Shown: one piece after another, positions 27,115-34,841 of the stretch
Layout of the letters: each line of letters opens with the position of its first letter
Position numbering within the stretch: the stretch's first letter is position 1
Assembly (NCBI GenBank): GCA_963708425.1
Contig: OY970206.1
Coordinates: forward strand, 868,001-932,000
DNA from: JACMNW01 sp963708425
Lineage (GTDB): Bacteria; Pseudomonadota; Alphaproteobacteria; Rhodobacterales; Rhodobacteraceae
DNA: 64,000 nt
Direction of reading: 5' to 3'
Program-made: the position numbers and the translations under genes
The notes under the pieces: model-generated
Told to the model about the DNA's origin: nothing
The model's input: only the letters and a program-made list of their open reading frames with translations
Databases searched by the model: none

Positions 27115-28344
27115 ATGACTGTGCCGATGAAGACGGAAATTGCCGTGATCGGCGCGGGCGTGATCGGACTTGCGATCGCCCATCGGTTGAGGGGCACGGG
27201 GCGCGAGGTTGTACTGATTGATCCCGGCGAGCCGGGATCGGGTGCGTCTTACGGTAATGCAGGGACGGTCGCGGACTACGCGGTCTTGCCGGTTGGCACG
27301 CCGGATGTGCTGCGAAACTTGCCGTCGTTGCTGTTTGATCGGAACTCGCCGCTATCAATCCGGCGGGCGGCGCTGCCGAGCCTCGCGCCATGGTTGCTTC
27401 GGTTCGCCAGGCAATCGTTACCGGGGGCGGCTAAGCGGAATTCAGCGGCTTTGGCGCGGCTTTTATCGGACGCCTGCGTTAGCTGGCAACGCTTGGCGGA
27501 CGAGGTTGGTGGGGCAGCGATCTTGCAGCAGCGGGGCTGTCTTTATCTGTACGAGACAAAGTCGGCGTTTCGCGCGGCGGGCGCTGATATGTCGTATCGG
27601 CGGGGGTTCGGGATTTCGGTTGATCTGATCTCGCCCGATGAACTGGCGCAGTTAGAGCCAGGGTTGCCGGAGGTTGAGGGTGGGGCGGCGTTCTTTCCGG
27701 GGGCGGTGTTTCTGAACGATCCGGGGCGGATGATGGGGCTGCTGGCGGCGGGGGTCACCCATATTCGGGCGCGGTTGGATCGGTTGGAGCGGCGGGATGG
27801 TGGGGCTTTGATCGAGGGGGAGGGTTTGCGAATGCAGGCGCGGCGGGTTGTTATCGCGGCGGGGGCGCATTCAAGGGAGCTGGCGAGGATGGCGGGGGAT
27901 CGGGTGCCGCTGGATACGGAGCGGGGGTATCATCTGGAGTGGGATATGAAGAGCCCGCGGCTTTCGCGGCCTGCCTGCCCTACTTCGCGGGGTTTCTATC
28001 TTTGCCCGATGGAAGGGCGGTTGCGGGTGGCGGGGACGGTGGAATTGGGGGGGTTGAAAGCGCCGCCTTCGCGGCATCGTCTGGATCGGATCGAGGAAGG
28101 GGCGCGGGTTTTGTTTCCGGACCTCGGAAAACCGGATCGGGAATGGATGGGGTTTCGGCCGTCGTTGCCGGATAGTTTGCCGGTGCTCGGGTTTTCGACG
28201 GCTGGGAACGAGGTCATTCATGCTTTTGGGCACGGTCATATCGGGCTGACTTTGGCTCCGATTACGGCCCGGATTGTCTCGGATTTGGTGGCGGGGAAAG
28301 AGCCGGAGATTGATATTCGGAGCTATTCTCCAGGTCGGTTTTAA
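27115..28344 (+). CDS. FAD-dependent D-amino-acid dehydrogenase/oxidase (DadA-like)
   Basis: 409 residues. The N-terminal dinucleotide-binding motif EIAVIGAGVIGLAIAHRL and the C-terminal LPVLGFSTAGNEVIHAFGHGHIGLTLAP are those of the DAO superfamily, in the D-amino-acid dehydrogenase subgroup (YGNAGTVADYAVLPVGTP near residue 43). It oxidises the C-N bond of an amino acid or secondary amine. It is the last gene of the operon, nine bases after the alcohol dehydrogenase. From this gene on, wobble positions become markedly G-rich. Confidence 0.88.
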   Translation: MTVPMKTEIAVIGAGVIGLAIAHRLRGTGREVVLIDPGEPGSGASYGNAGTVADYAVLPVGTPDVLRNLPSLLFDRNSPLSIRRAALPSLAPWLLRFARQSLPGAAKRNSAALARLLSDACVSWQRLADEVGGAAILQQRGCLYLYETKSAFRAAGADMSYRRGFGISVDLISPDELAQLEPGLPEVEGGAAFFPGAVFLNDPGRMMGLLAAGVTHIRARLDRLERRDGGALIEGEGLRMQARRVVIAAGAHSRELARMAGDRVPLDTERGYHLEWDMKSPRLSRPACPTSRGFYLCPMEGRLRVAGTVELGGLKAPPSRHRLDRIEEGARVLFPDLGKPDREWMGFRPSLPDSLPVLGFSTAGNEVIHAFGHGHIGLTLAPITARIVSDLVAGKEPEIDIRSYSPGRF

Positions 28345-28359
28345 TGTGTTACCGGGGGT

Positions 28360-28396
28360 GGTAACACGCGTGTTACGAGGATTAAGGTATTGATAT
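28360..28396 (-). repeat. Composite palindromic site, copy B
   Basis: Reading the minus strand: ATATCAATA, 11 bases, GTAACACGCGTGTTACC, the same spacing as copy A at 970-1006. On the plus strand an additional half-site at 28346-28353 (GTGTTACC) forms an inverted repeat with GGTAACAC (28360-28367), and another GTAACAC stands at 28438-28444, giving four half-sites in 100 bases. It lies between convergent genes. Confidence 0.75.
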
Positions 28397-28449
28397 TACA
28401 TGGTAGCGTTGATTTCGTTCATACTTTCTTAATCCCCGTAACACGGGCC

Positions 28450-29259
28450 CTAGCTGAAGGTCGCCGGATCGGGGCCGATGCGTTGGCCTCGGTCGAGGGC
28501 GGCTATGGCTTTGTGGTCGTCGGCGGTCAGCGCGAAATCCTCTATTGCGAAGTTTTCGGCGAGGCCTTCGCGGCGGCTGGAGCGGGGGATGGCGGAGAGG
28601 CCGAGGTCGAGGTGCCAGCGCAGGATCACTTGGGCGGGGCTGCGGTTCAGGCGTTTGGCGATGGTTTGGATGGTCGGGCTGGTGAAGGCTTGGCCGCGGC
28701 CTAGTGGCGTCCAGCTTTGGGTGATGATGCCGCGGGTCGCGTGGGCGGCGCGCAGAGCGGCTTGCTGCAGGTGCGGTTGCAGCTCGATCTGGTTCAAAAT
28801 CGGGGTGACGCCAGTTTCTTTGGCGAGGCGGTCGATTTGATCGGCGTTGAAGTTGGAAACGCCGATCGAGGTGATGGTGCCTTCATCGCGTAGCTTGATC
28901 AGGGCGCGCCATGTGTCAACGTAGCGGTCTTGCGCCGCGCAGGGCCAGTGGATCAGGCACAGATCGAGACGGTCTAGCGCCAAACGTTCTAAGCTTTCGG
29001 AGACGGCTTGCAGGGTGCTGTCGTAGCCTTGGCGATCATTCCAGACTTTGGTGGTGACGAAAATGTCGTCGCGCGGGATGCCGGAGGCGCGGATGCCGTG
29101 GCCCATGCCGACCTCGTTGCCATAGATCGCAGCGCCGTCGACGAGGCGGTAACCCATTTGCAGGGCGTCAGCCGTGGTGCGGGCGGCGTCACTGACTTGC
29201 CAGAGGCCGAAGCCGAGTTGCGGGATTTTGTGGGCGTCGAGGAGGGGGAGGGTTTGCAT
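28450..29259 (-). CDS. Aldo/keto reductase (2,5-diketo-D-gluconate reductase type)
   Basis: 269 residues. The catalytic tetrad can be read: Asp in YRLVDGAAIYGNE, the following Tyr, Lys in FVTTKVW and His in LCLIHWP. The C-terminal PRSSRREGLAENF is the NADPH 2'-phosphate-binding loop of the AKR superfamily. It reduces aldehydes or ketones with NADPH; the natural substrate cannot be told. It is a single gene. Confidence 0.92.
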   Translation of the reverse strand: MQTLPLLDAHKIPQLGFGLWQVSDAARTTADALQMGYRLVDGAAIYGNEVGMGHGIRASGIPRDDIFVTTKVWNDRQGYDSTLQAVSESLERLALDRLDLCLIHWPCAAQDRYVDTWRALIKLRDEGTITSIGVSNFNADQIDRLAKETGVTPILNQIELQPHLQQAALRAAHATRGIITQSWTPLGRGQAFTSPTIQTIAKRLNRSPAQVILRWHLDLGLSAIPRSSRREGLAENFAIEDFALTADDHKAIAALDRGQRIGPDPATFS

Positions 29260-29296
29260 GGTGGGGCCTTTTGGGGGGTGGAGATAGTCCGGTGCA

Positions 29297-29689
29297 TCAG
29301 AGAGTTTTAAGCGTTGAACCCTTCATTTGAATTTCAAACATCCCACCACCGCTGATAAGGTCCACCTGCGTTTCTATGGTTTCCCATAACGCCATCAACC
29401 GTTCCATTTGTTTGGTCAACTTTGCCTTTTGCAACCCTGCGGCAAAGAAAAATCCGATCAGCCGTGAAGATTTGAAGGCTTGGTTTTCCGCTTTATTCTT
29501 TGTGATCCTGCGGTCGCTGGATAGCACAACCCATTTTCCCTCAGAACCTAACGCTCTTATCCAGTCAATATCCTTCGCTGCTGAGCCAAACCTGTCGCGT
29601 AGATGGACAATTTCATGCTTGCCGGGGAATAATGCAGACAATGCCCTCGCGAGCGCAGGCGGCAGGTTCTCATCTACGAGAAGCTTCAA
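29297..29689 (-). CDS. DUF5615 PIN-like domain protein (toxin-like)
   Basis: 130 residues. KLLVDENLPPALARAL at the N-terminus, HLRDRFGSAAKDIDW and VVLSSDRRITKNKAE carry the spaced acidic residues (Asp6, Glu7 and later Asp residues) expected of the PIN-like DUF5615 family, related to VapC-type RNases. It overlaps the upstream DUF433 gene by four bases, the typical antitoxin-then-toxin arrangement. RNase activity is inferred from the fold only. Confidence 0.8.
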   Translation of the reverse strand: MKLLVDENLPPALARALSALFPGKHEIVHLRDRFGSAAKDIDWIRALGSEGKWVVLSSDRRITKNKAENQAFKSSRLIGFFFAAGLQKAKLTKQMERLMALWETIETQVDLISGGGMFEIQMKGSTLKTL

Positions 29690-30387
29690 GCTGCCATAAG
29701 CTCCTCTTGGAAGCGAACGGCATCTTGAACAACAGCCTTATCAACCTCAAAAATTGCTGCGACCCGAGCAATCGAACCTTCGGCCTTTACCGCCTCTGCC
29801 AAAACGACGGTAGGCACTCCGGCCAGTTCGGCGATGGGCTGACCAAATGCGCGCTGCGGATCAATCACAATGGTTTGCTTCCCGCGAAATGGCCGCCATC
29901 GCGCGACCAGATCACCCTCTAAATCCAAATCTTTGAAGCTACGCTCAACAATCTGCTTAAAGACATATTGCTTGCCTCGAAGGTCAAGCAACTTTGCATC
30001 ACCAGACGCTTCGAGACTTTCCAAAAAAATTGTCTGGCCGTCGGTGCGGAAGCGGCCCGTCGAAAACGGGCGGTCTGACTCAACGCACTGGTGTGCGTAG
30101 TTTAGACAGTTGCGCACTGCTCTAAGGCCAATACCTTGAGAAATAAAGGCTTTCACAAAACGAAGCTCGATGAGATCACGAAAACTTATCACGAACTGGT
30201 CATCAAATGTCGGTAGGTCCATGCTCCAAAGCGGTGGAACACTTCGAACTTTGTCGCCAAGACCATAGTCATAGCCGCCGATCCACCGACGCACACTTGA
30301 CGGGCTAGTCCGCAAAAGTCGTGCAAATTCCTGCAGGGAATACAGCCCTACACCAAGAAGTTGCAGCGTGTGTTTCGAACCATCCAT
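29686..30387 (-). CDS. MerR-like HTH plus DUF433 protein (antitoxin-like)
   Basis: 233 residues. The N-terminus (YSLQEFARLLRTSPSSVRRWIGG) is a MerR-like helix-turn-helix. The C-terminal about 60 residues (RGKQTIVIDPQRAFGQPIAELAGVPTVVLAEAVKAEG) match DUF433, an antitoxin-associated domain. It probably binds its own promoter and neutralises the DUF5615 partner that it overlaps. The middle about 100 residues are unassigned. The base composition is lower in GC than the flanking genes, compatible with acquisition. Confidence 0.8.
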   Translation of the reverse strand: MDGSKHTLQLLGVGLYSLQEFARLLRTSPSSVRRWIGGYDYGLGDKVRSVPPLWSMDLPTFDDQFVISFRDLIELRFVKAFISQGIGLRAVRNCLNYAHQCVESDRPFSTGRFRTDGQTIFLESLEASGDAKLLDLRGKQYVFKQIVERSFKDLDLEGDLVARWRPFRGKQTIVIDPQRAFGQPIAELAGVPTVVLAEAVKAEGSIARVAAIFEVDKAVVQDAVRFQEELMAA

Positions 30388-30464
30388 AGCGTCAGTATGT
30401 AACCCTTAGCGCGATTGGCGCAACTGGATTGCACAATTTGTTTCTAGTTGTGCTGCAAGCCTCA

Positions 30465-31451
30465 TCACAACATGCTCGGCACCACTTGGTCCGGCGGGCG
30501 ATGTCCGTCCGCGAAGGTCTTGATGTTGATGATCACCTTTTCCCCCATCTCCACCCTGCCTTCCAACGTCGCCGATCCCATATGCGGCAGCAGCACGACG
30601 TTGGGCAGGTCGCGGAGGCGGGGGTTTATTTCGGCGCCGCGTTCGTAGACGTCCAGCCCCGCACCGGCGATTTCACCGGCGCGCAGCCCTCGGGTCAGGG
30701 CGTTTTCGTCGATGACCTCGCCGCGGGAGGTGTTGACGATGACAGCGGTGGGTTTCATCAGTTTCAGGCGGCGGGCGTTCATCAGGTGGAACGTGCTGGG
30801 GGTGTGCGGGCAGTTGACCGAGATAATGTCCATCCGGCTGACCATCTGATCCAGGCTTTCCCAGTAGGTGGCTTCTAGCTCGCCTTCGACCTCTGGCCGC
30901 AGGCGTTTGCGGTTGTGGTAGTGGATTTGCATGCCAAAGGCGCGGGCGCGGCGGGCGACGGCTTGGCCGATGCGGCCCATGCCGAGGATGCCGAGGCGGC
31001 GGCCACCGATGCGGCCACCCAAGTGGGCCATGGGGGACCAGCCTTGCCATTCACCCGCCTGCATTTCGGCGAGACCCTCGGGGATGCGGCGGGTGACGGA
31101 CAGGATCAGCGCGAGGGTCATATCGGCAGTGTCTTCGGTGACCACGCCGGGCGTGTTTGATACCAGAATGCCGCGTTGGCGGGCCGAGGCGACATCAATA
31201 TGATCGACCCCTGCCCCGTAATTGGCGATGAGTTTCAGCCTATCGCCAGCCTGAGCCAGCATACCGGCATCAATCGCATCCGTCAGCGTTGGCACCAGAA
31301 CATCGGCGCGGCGCATGGCGGAGGCTATTTCATCGCGCGTCATGCGGGTATCGGGATCGCGCAGTTCTACATCGAACAGCTCTTTCATGCGGGTTTCAAC
31401 CGCATCGGGCAAGCGTCGCGTAACGACCACAGTTAACCTGGCGGCGGACAT
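30465..31451 (-). CDS. D-2-hydroxyacid dehydrogenase (glyoxylate reductase type)
   Basis: 328 residues from ATG 31451, preceded by GGGAG; the longer frame to 31589 overlaps the divergent SH3 gene and is not family-like. NAD-binding LGILGMGRIGQAVARRA, catalytic Arg in VNTSRGEVID, Glu in DVYERGAEI and His in LLPHMGSAT. It resembles GyaR/GRHPR enzymes that reduce glyoxylate or hydroxypyruvate. It is the second such enzyme in the window, from a different subgroup than the ghrA-like one. Confidence 0.9.
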   Translation of the reverse strand: MSAARLTVVVTRRLPDAVETRMKELFDVELRDPDTRMTRDEIASAMRRADVLVPTLTDAIDAGMLAQAGDRLKLIANYGAGVDHIDVASARQRGILVSNTPGVVTEDTADMTLALILSVTRRIPEGLAEMQAGEWQGWSPMAHLGGRIGGRRLGILGMGRIGQAVARRARAFGMQIHYHNRKRLRPEVEGELEATYWESLDQMVSRMDIISVNCPHTPSTFHLMNARRLKLMKPTAVIVNTSRGEVIDENALTRGLRAGEIAGAGLDVYERGAEINPRLRDLPNVVLLPHMGSATLEGRVEMGEKVIINIKTFADGHRPPDQVVPSML

Positions 31452-31549
31452 GATCTTTACTCCCTGCACTTCCAAATCTTGACGTCTAATGGCAAAGTGC
31501 CGGGAAGCGGGGTGCGATACAAGCCCCGGGTTAAAGGGACGGCCGAGCA

Positions 31550-32077
31550 ATGATGAAACAGGTGTGGCTTGCAGCGGTTTTGGTGGCATTGGCGACCGTG
31601 CTTAGAGCCGAGACGGCAGTGCCAGTGGTGACGCCAGCGCCGGAGGTTAGCCGGGGCGCGGTGACGAACTTGCCGTTGCCGCGGTTTGTGTCGTTGAAGA
31701 AGGGCGAGGTGAATGCGCGGCGCGGGCCGGGGCTGACGCACCGGATTGACTGGGTGTTCAAGCGGGCGGGAATGCCGCTGCGGATTACGGCAGAATATGA
31801 GCATTGGCGGCGGGTTGAGGATGCGTCTGGCGAGGGCGGCTGGGTGCAGTATGCGATGCTGTCAGGGGCGCGGTCGGTGTTGGTGGAAACCGATATGGCG
31901 GAGTTTCGCAGCGCCGCCGATATGGCTGCCGAAGTGGCGTTTCAGGCGGAACGCGGCGTGATCGGGCGGTTGCTGGAATGTGGGCTGGAGTGGTGCCGCG
32001 TCTCGGTGGAGGGCAGCAAGGGCTGGGTTCGCAAGCGCGATTTGTGGGGGGTGGAGCCTGATGAGGTGGTCGAATAG
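31550..32077 (+). CDS. Exported SH3-domain protein
   Basis: 175 residues. The signal peptide is about residues 1-20 (KQVWLAAVLVALATVLRAE). It is followed by two bacterial SH3-like stretches: SLKKGEVNARRGPGLTHRIDWVFKRAG...EHWRRVED..GGWVQYAML and VIGRLLECGLEWCRVSVEGSKGWVRKRDLWG. Such domains bind cell-wall peptides or proteins in the periplasm. The partner is unknown. It is divergent from the hydroxyacid dehydrogenase and 24 bases upstream of the CDF gene. Confidence 0.85.
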   Translation: MMKQVWLAAVLVALATVLRAETAVPVVTPAPEVSRGAVTNLPLPRFVSLKKGEVNARRGPGLTHRIDWVFKRAGMPLRITAEYEHWRRVEDASGEGGWVQYAMLSGARSVLVETDMAEFRSAADMAAEVAFQAERGVIGRLLECGLEWCRVSVEGSKGWVRKRDLWGVEPDEVVE

Positions 32078-32101
32078 GGCTTTGCTTCGGGGGCTCGGCT
32101 G

Positions 32102-32977
32102 ATGGCATCGGCGGAGCGGTTGAACCTGTCGGCAGCACTGGCATCGGTTTGCGTGGCGGGCGTGCTGGTGGCGTTGAAGCTGTGGGCGTTGGGGGCAACG
32201 GGGGCGTTGTCTGTGGCGGCGTCTCTGGCGGATTCAGCGATGGATCTGATGGTGTCGCTGGGGGCGATGGCGGCGATCTGGTATGCGGCGAAACCGGCGG
32301 ATGAGGATCATGCGTTTGGCCATACCTCGGCTGAGGATCTGGCGGCGTTGGGGCAGGCGCTGTTCATTCTGATCTCGGCTTTGGTGATTGCGGCGGCGGC
32401 GGTGGTGCGGTTGCTGAACCCCGGGGTGGCGGCGCTGCAGGCCGAAGGGCGCGGCATGGTGGTGATGGCCGTGTCGGTGGTGCTGACGCTGGGGTTGGTT
32501 TTGTGGCAGGGCCGGGTGGCGCAGCGGACGGGGAACCGTGTGGTGCAGGCGGATCGGCTGCATTATCTGGGCGATTTGCTGCCGAATATCGGGGCGATCC
32601 TGTCGCTATGGGCCTCGGCGCAGTTCGGCATGGGGCAGATTGATAGCGTGGTAGCCTTGGGGGCGGCGGGCCTGCTGGCGCTGGGGGCGGTGCGGATTGG
32701 CAAGGGGGCGTGGGACGCGCTGATGGATCGGCGGGCGGACCCGACGCTGGTGGCGGGCATTGCGGCGATTGCGGCGGGCTGGCCGGGGGTGCATGGCCAT
32801 CACGATCTGAAAACGCGAATGGCGGGCAGCCGGGTGTTCGTGAACCTGCATATCGAGCTGGATGGCGATCAGACGTTGCGCGAGGCGCATGCTATCGGTG
32901 CTGGGTTGAGGCGGGCGATTTTGGCGGCCTATCCGCAGACCGATGTGATTATTCATAAGGATGTGGCGCGGGGGTAG
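32102..32977 (+). CDS. Cation diffusion facilitator transporter
   Basis: 291 residues with about five to six membrane helices and a C-terminal ferredoxin-like cytoplasmic domain. Metal-site residues of the FieF/CDF family are visible: SLADSAMDL in helix 2 and HYLGDLLPNIG in helix 5, with VHGHHDLKTRMAGSRVFVNLHIELD in the tail. It exports divalent metals such as Zn2+ or Fe2+ in exchange for protons. The specific metal cannot be assigned. Confidence 0.92.
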   Translation: MASAERLNLSAALASVCVAGVLVALKLWALGATGALSVAASLADSAMDLMVSLGAMAAIWYAAKPADEDHAFGHTSAEDLAALGQALFILISALVIAAAAVVRLLNPGVAALQAEGRGMVVMAVSVVLTLGLVLWQGRVAQRTGNRVVQADRLHYLGDLLPNIGAILSLWASAQFGMGQIDSVVALGAAGLLALGAVRIGKGAWDALMDRRADPTLVAGIAAIAAGWPGVHGHHDLKTRMAGSRVFVNLHIELDGDQTLREAHAIGAGLRRAILAAYPQTDVIIHKDVARG

Positions 32978-33193
32978 TTGGGGTTGGGCGAGCGGGAGGA
33001 AAGCTGTCGCCCATGCGAAGAGACATGAACTTGGCTTTTTGCCCCACCACTTTATGGAACATAAGACGCTGGTGATGCGGATAGCCAGCTTTCTGCCCAA
33101 CGAAATGAAAGCGAAAGCGCTATTTACTTTTGCACAAAATGCTGCAGTATAATTCCAAGTTTATTTTCTACCGCACGCAGGGAGAACGAATAG

Positions 33194-33934
33194 ATGATGC
33201 TTTTTTTGCTACGTGTATTCAAATATTTCATTGTTTCGGCCGTCCTCTTTTTTGTTATTCCGGTTGGAACCGCGCGAGCTGATAGAGCAGCCGCTTCTTG
33301 CGTACAAAGTCAACTATACTTACTCAAATTTTACGATGGAAAAGTTGATGGTCGGCTCGGGAAAAAGACAAAAACAGCGATAGAAGAGTATCAAAAATTC
33401 GTTATTCAATCCGATCAGTTGAAACATATTGGGCTTATTTCGAGTTCCGGCATCTCCGAATCGTTAGCAGACTCGTCAGAGGATTTACTATCATATTGGT
33501 GTAGCCAGATAGCTGCGAGATACACAGAAACAATCGAATATTTGATATCTTATAATGAAATTTTTGGAAGTGGGGTTGTTATGTTGCAAAGTGCCAAATT
33601 TACTCCAATAGCCTCAGGAAATATGTATAGCGTCTCAGTTGATTATTCTGTTTTTGGATCATCCGCTGTTGAGGTAACTGAATTGTGCATTCTCGTCGAG
33701 GCTGGTGAATTCTATTGCTATAAAATAGATGATGAAGCCGGTCCAAACTTCAAACGAACTCAACCAAGCATTAGCACCAGAGAAAAATCTGTGGGCATGG
33801 TTCTTAATACCAGCCAGCTCAGCTTTAACGTTGACATACAGCTGAATTATGTTTCGGGTGGAAGGAAGTCAACTTCAAACTTCCTCATGGCCATTACCAA
33901 AGACTGCGAGTTGGAAGTTTGCGAGTCTGAATAG
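33194..33934 (+). CDS. Exported protein with peptidoglycan-binding-like repeat, AT-rich
   Basis: 246 residues with a GGAGAACG site. The signal peptide is about residues 1-29. Residues 35-66 (CVQSQLYLLKFYDGKVDGRLGKKTKTAIEEYQKF) look like a peptidoglycan-binding type 1 repeat. The remainder is unrecognised, with four later Cys that could form disulfides. Base composition and codon use are far more AT-rich than the neighbours, indicating recent transfer. Function unknown. Confidence 0.7.
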   Translation: MMLFLLRVFKYFIVSAVLFFVIPVGTARADRAAASCVQSQLYLLKFYDGKVDGRLGKKTKTAIEEYQKFVIQSDQLKHIGLISSSGISESLADSSEDLLSYWCSQIAARYTETIEYLISYNEIFGSGVVMLQSAKFTPIASGNMYSVSVDYSVFGSSAVEVTELCILVEAGEFYCYKIDDEAGPNFKRTQPSISTREKSVGMVLNTSQLSFNVDIQLNYVSGGRKSTSNFLMAITKDCELEVCESE

Positions 33935-34006
33935 CAAGCGTAAGGTTCGTGAAACCCACGTCTTCCCTTTAATCCTCCCACTCTTTGACGCATCCACGTG
34001 GATTGC

Positions 34007-34110
34007 ACCCACCCACCCTCCTCCCTTGGTGGGGGAGGGGGTTGGGGTGGGGGCTTTGGATCAACGCAGGCGCGCGCCCTCCCCTCCCGCGAGGGGAGGG
34101 GGGAGGGGAA
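34007..34110 (+). repeat. G-rich double-hairpin repeat with quadruplex potential
   Basis: The left part folds CCCTCCTCCC against GGGGGAGGGG. The right part has a perfect 10-bp stem CCCTCCCCTC (34077-34086) / GAGGGGAGGG (34091-34100). The plus strand at 34031-34053 holds four close G-runs (GGGGG-A-GGGGG-TT-GGGG-T-GGGGG), a strong G-quadruplex motif. It resembles the mobile-looking palindromic elements scattered in alphaproteobacterial genomes; no second copy is in this window. Confidence 0.6.
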
Positions 34111-34199
34111 GTGCCCTAAACCGGGTCTGGAAGGTCAACCTTCGCCGTGCCAGCAAAGACCCCCTCGCCCTGCCCCGTTCGCTTTGCTACAACACCTCC

Positions 34200-34820
34200 A
34201 TGTCAAACATAAATTCACTGTTCGTGACCCGCCTTTACCGCGCAGCCCTTTCTGAACTCGGCAAGGCGCCGGATTTGGGGGAGTTGGAGGCGGCTTGCCT
34301 TTCGATTGCCGAGGATGATGAGGCGGGGCAGAAGTGGTGCGAGAAGCATGGGTATCCGGGGTATACCAGTTATGCCTCGTTGGCCGATCTGCCGTGGCGG
34401 TTTCCGATTTTCAAGGAACTGGTCAAGTGTCTGGATAAGCATGTGGCGGCGTTTGCCAAGGATCTGGAGTTTGATCTGGGCGGCAAGAAGATTAAGCTGG
34501 ATTCGCTTTGGCTGAACATTCTGCCGTATGGCGGCGTGCATACGTCGCATATCCACCCGCATAGTGTGATCAGTGGCACCACCTATGTGACGATGCCGAA
34601 GGGCGCGAGCGCGATCAAGTTTGAAGACCCAAGGCTGGCGATGATGATGGCGGCTCCGGGGCGCAAGGGCAAGGCGCGGCCGGAGTTGCGGAGTTTTGTT
34701 TATGTGGAGCCGAGCGCGGGCGAGGTGCTGCTGTGGGAAAGCTGGTTAAGGCATGAAGTGCCGCTGCATATGGCGGAGGAAGACCGGATTTCGGTGAGTT
34801 TTAATTATGGGTGGGGGTGA
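34200..34820 (+). CDS. 2-oxoglutarate/Fe(II) oxygenase-like protein (TIGR02466 type)
   Basis: 206 residues from ATG 34200; the earlier ATG of the same frame lies in the AT-rich gene and repeat. A double-stranded beta-helix core is suggested by LNILPYGGVHTSHIHPHSVISGTTYVTMP and AGEVLLWESWLRHEVPLHMAEEDRISVSFNYG, with candidate iron ligands His in SHIHPHS and His in LRHEVP. TIGR02466 proteins are putative 2OG-Fe(II) hydroxylases of unknown substrate. No good Shine-Dalgarno is seen. Confidence 0.8.
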   Translation: MSNINSLFVTRLYRAALSELGKAPDLGELEAACLSIAEDDEAGQKWCEKHGYPGYTSYASLADLPWRFPIFKELVKCLDKHVAAFAKDLEFDLGGKKIKLDSLWLNILPYGGVHTSHIHPHSVISGTTYVTMPKGASAIKFEDPRLAMMMAAPGRKGKARPELRSFVYVEPSAGEVLLWESWLRHEVPLHMAEEDRISVSFNYGWG

Positions 34821-34841
34821 AGCGGGGGAGGAATATTGACG

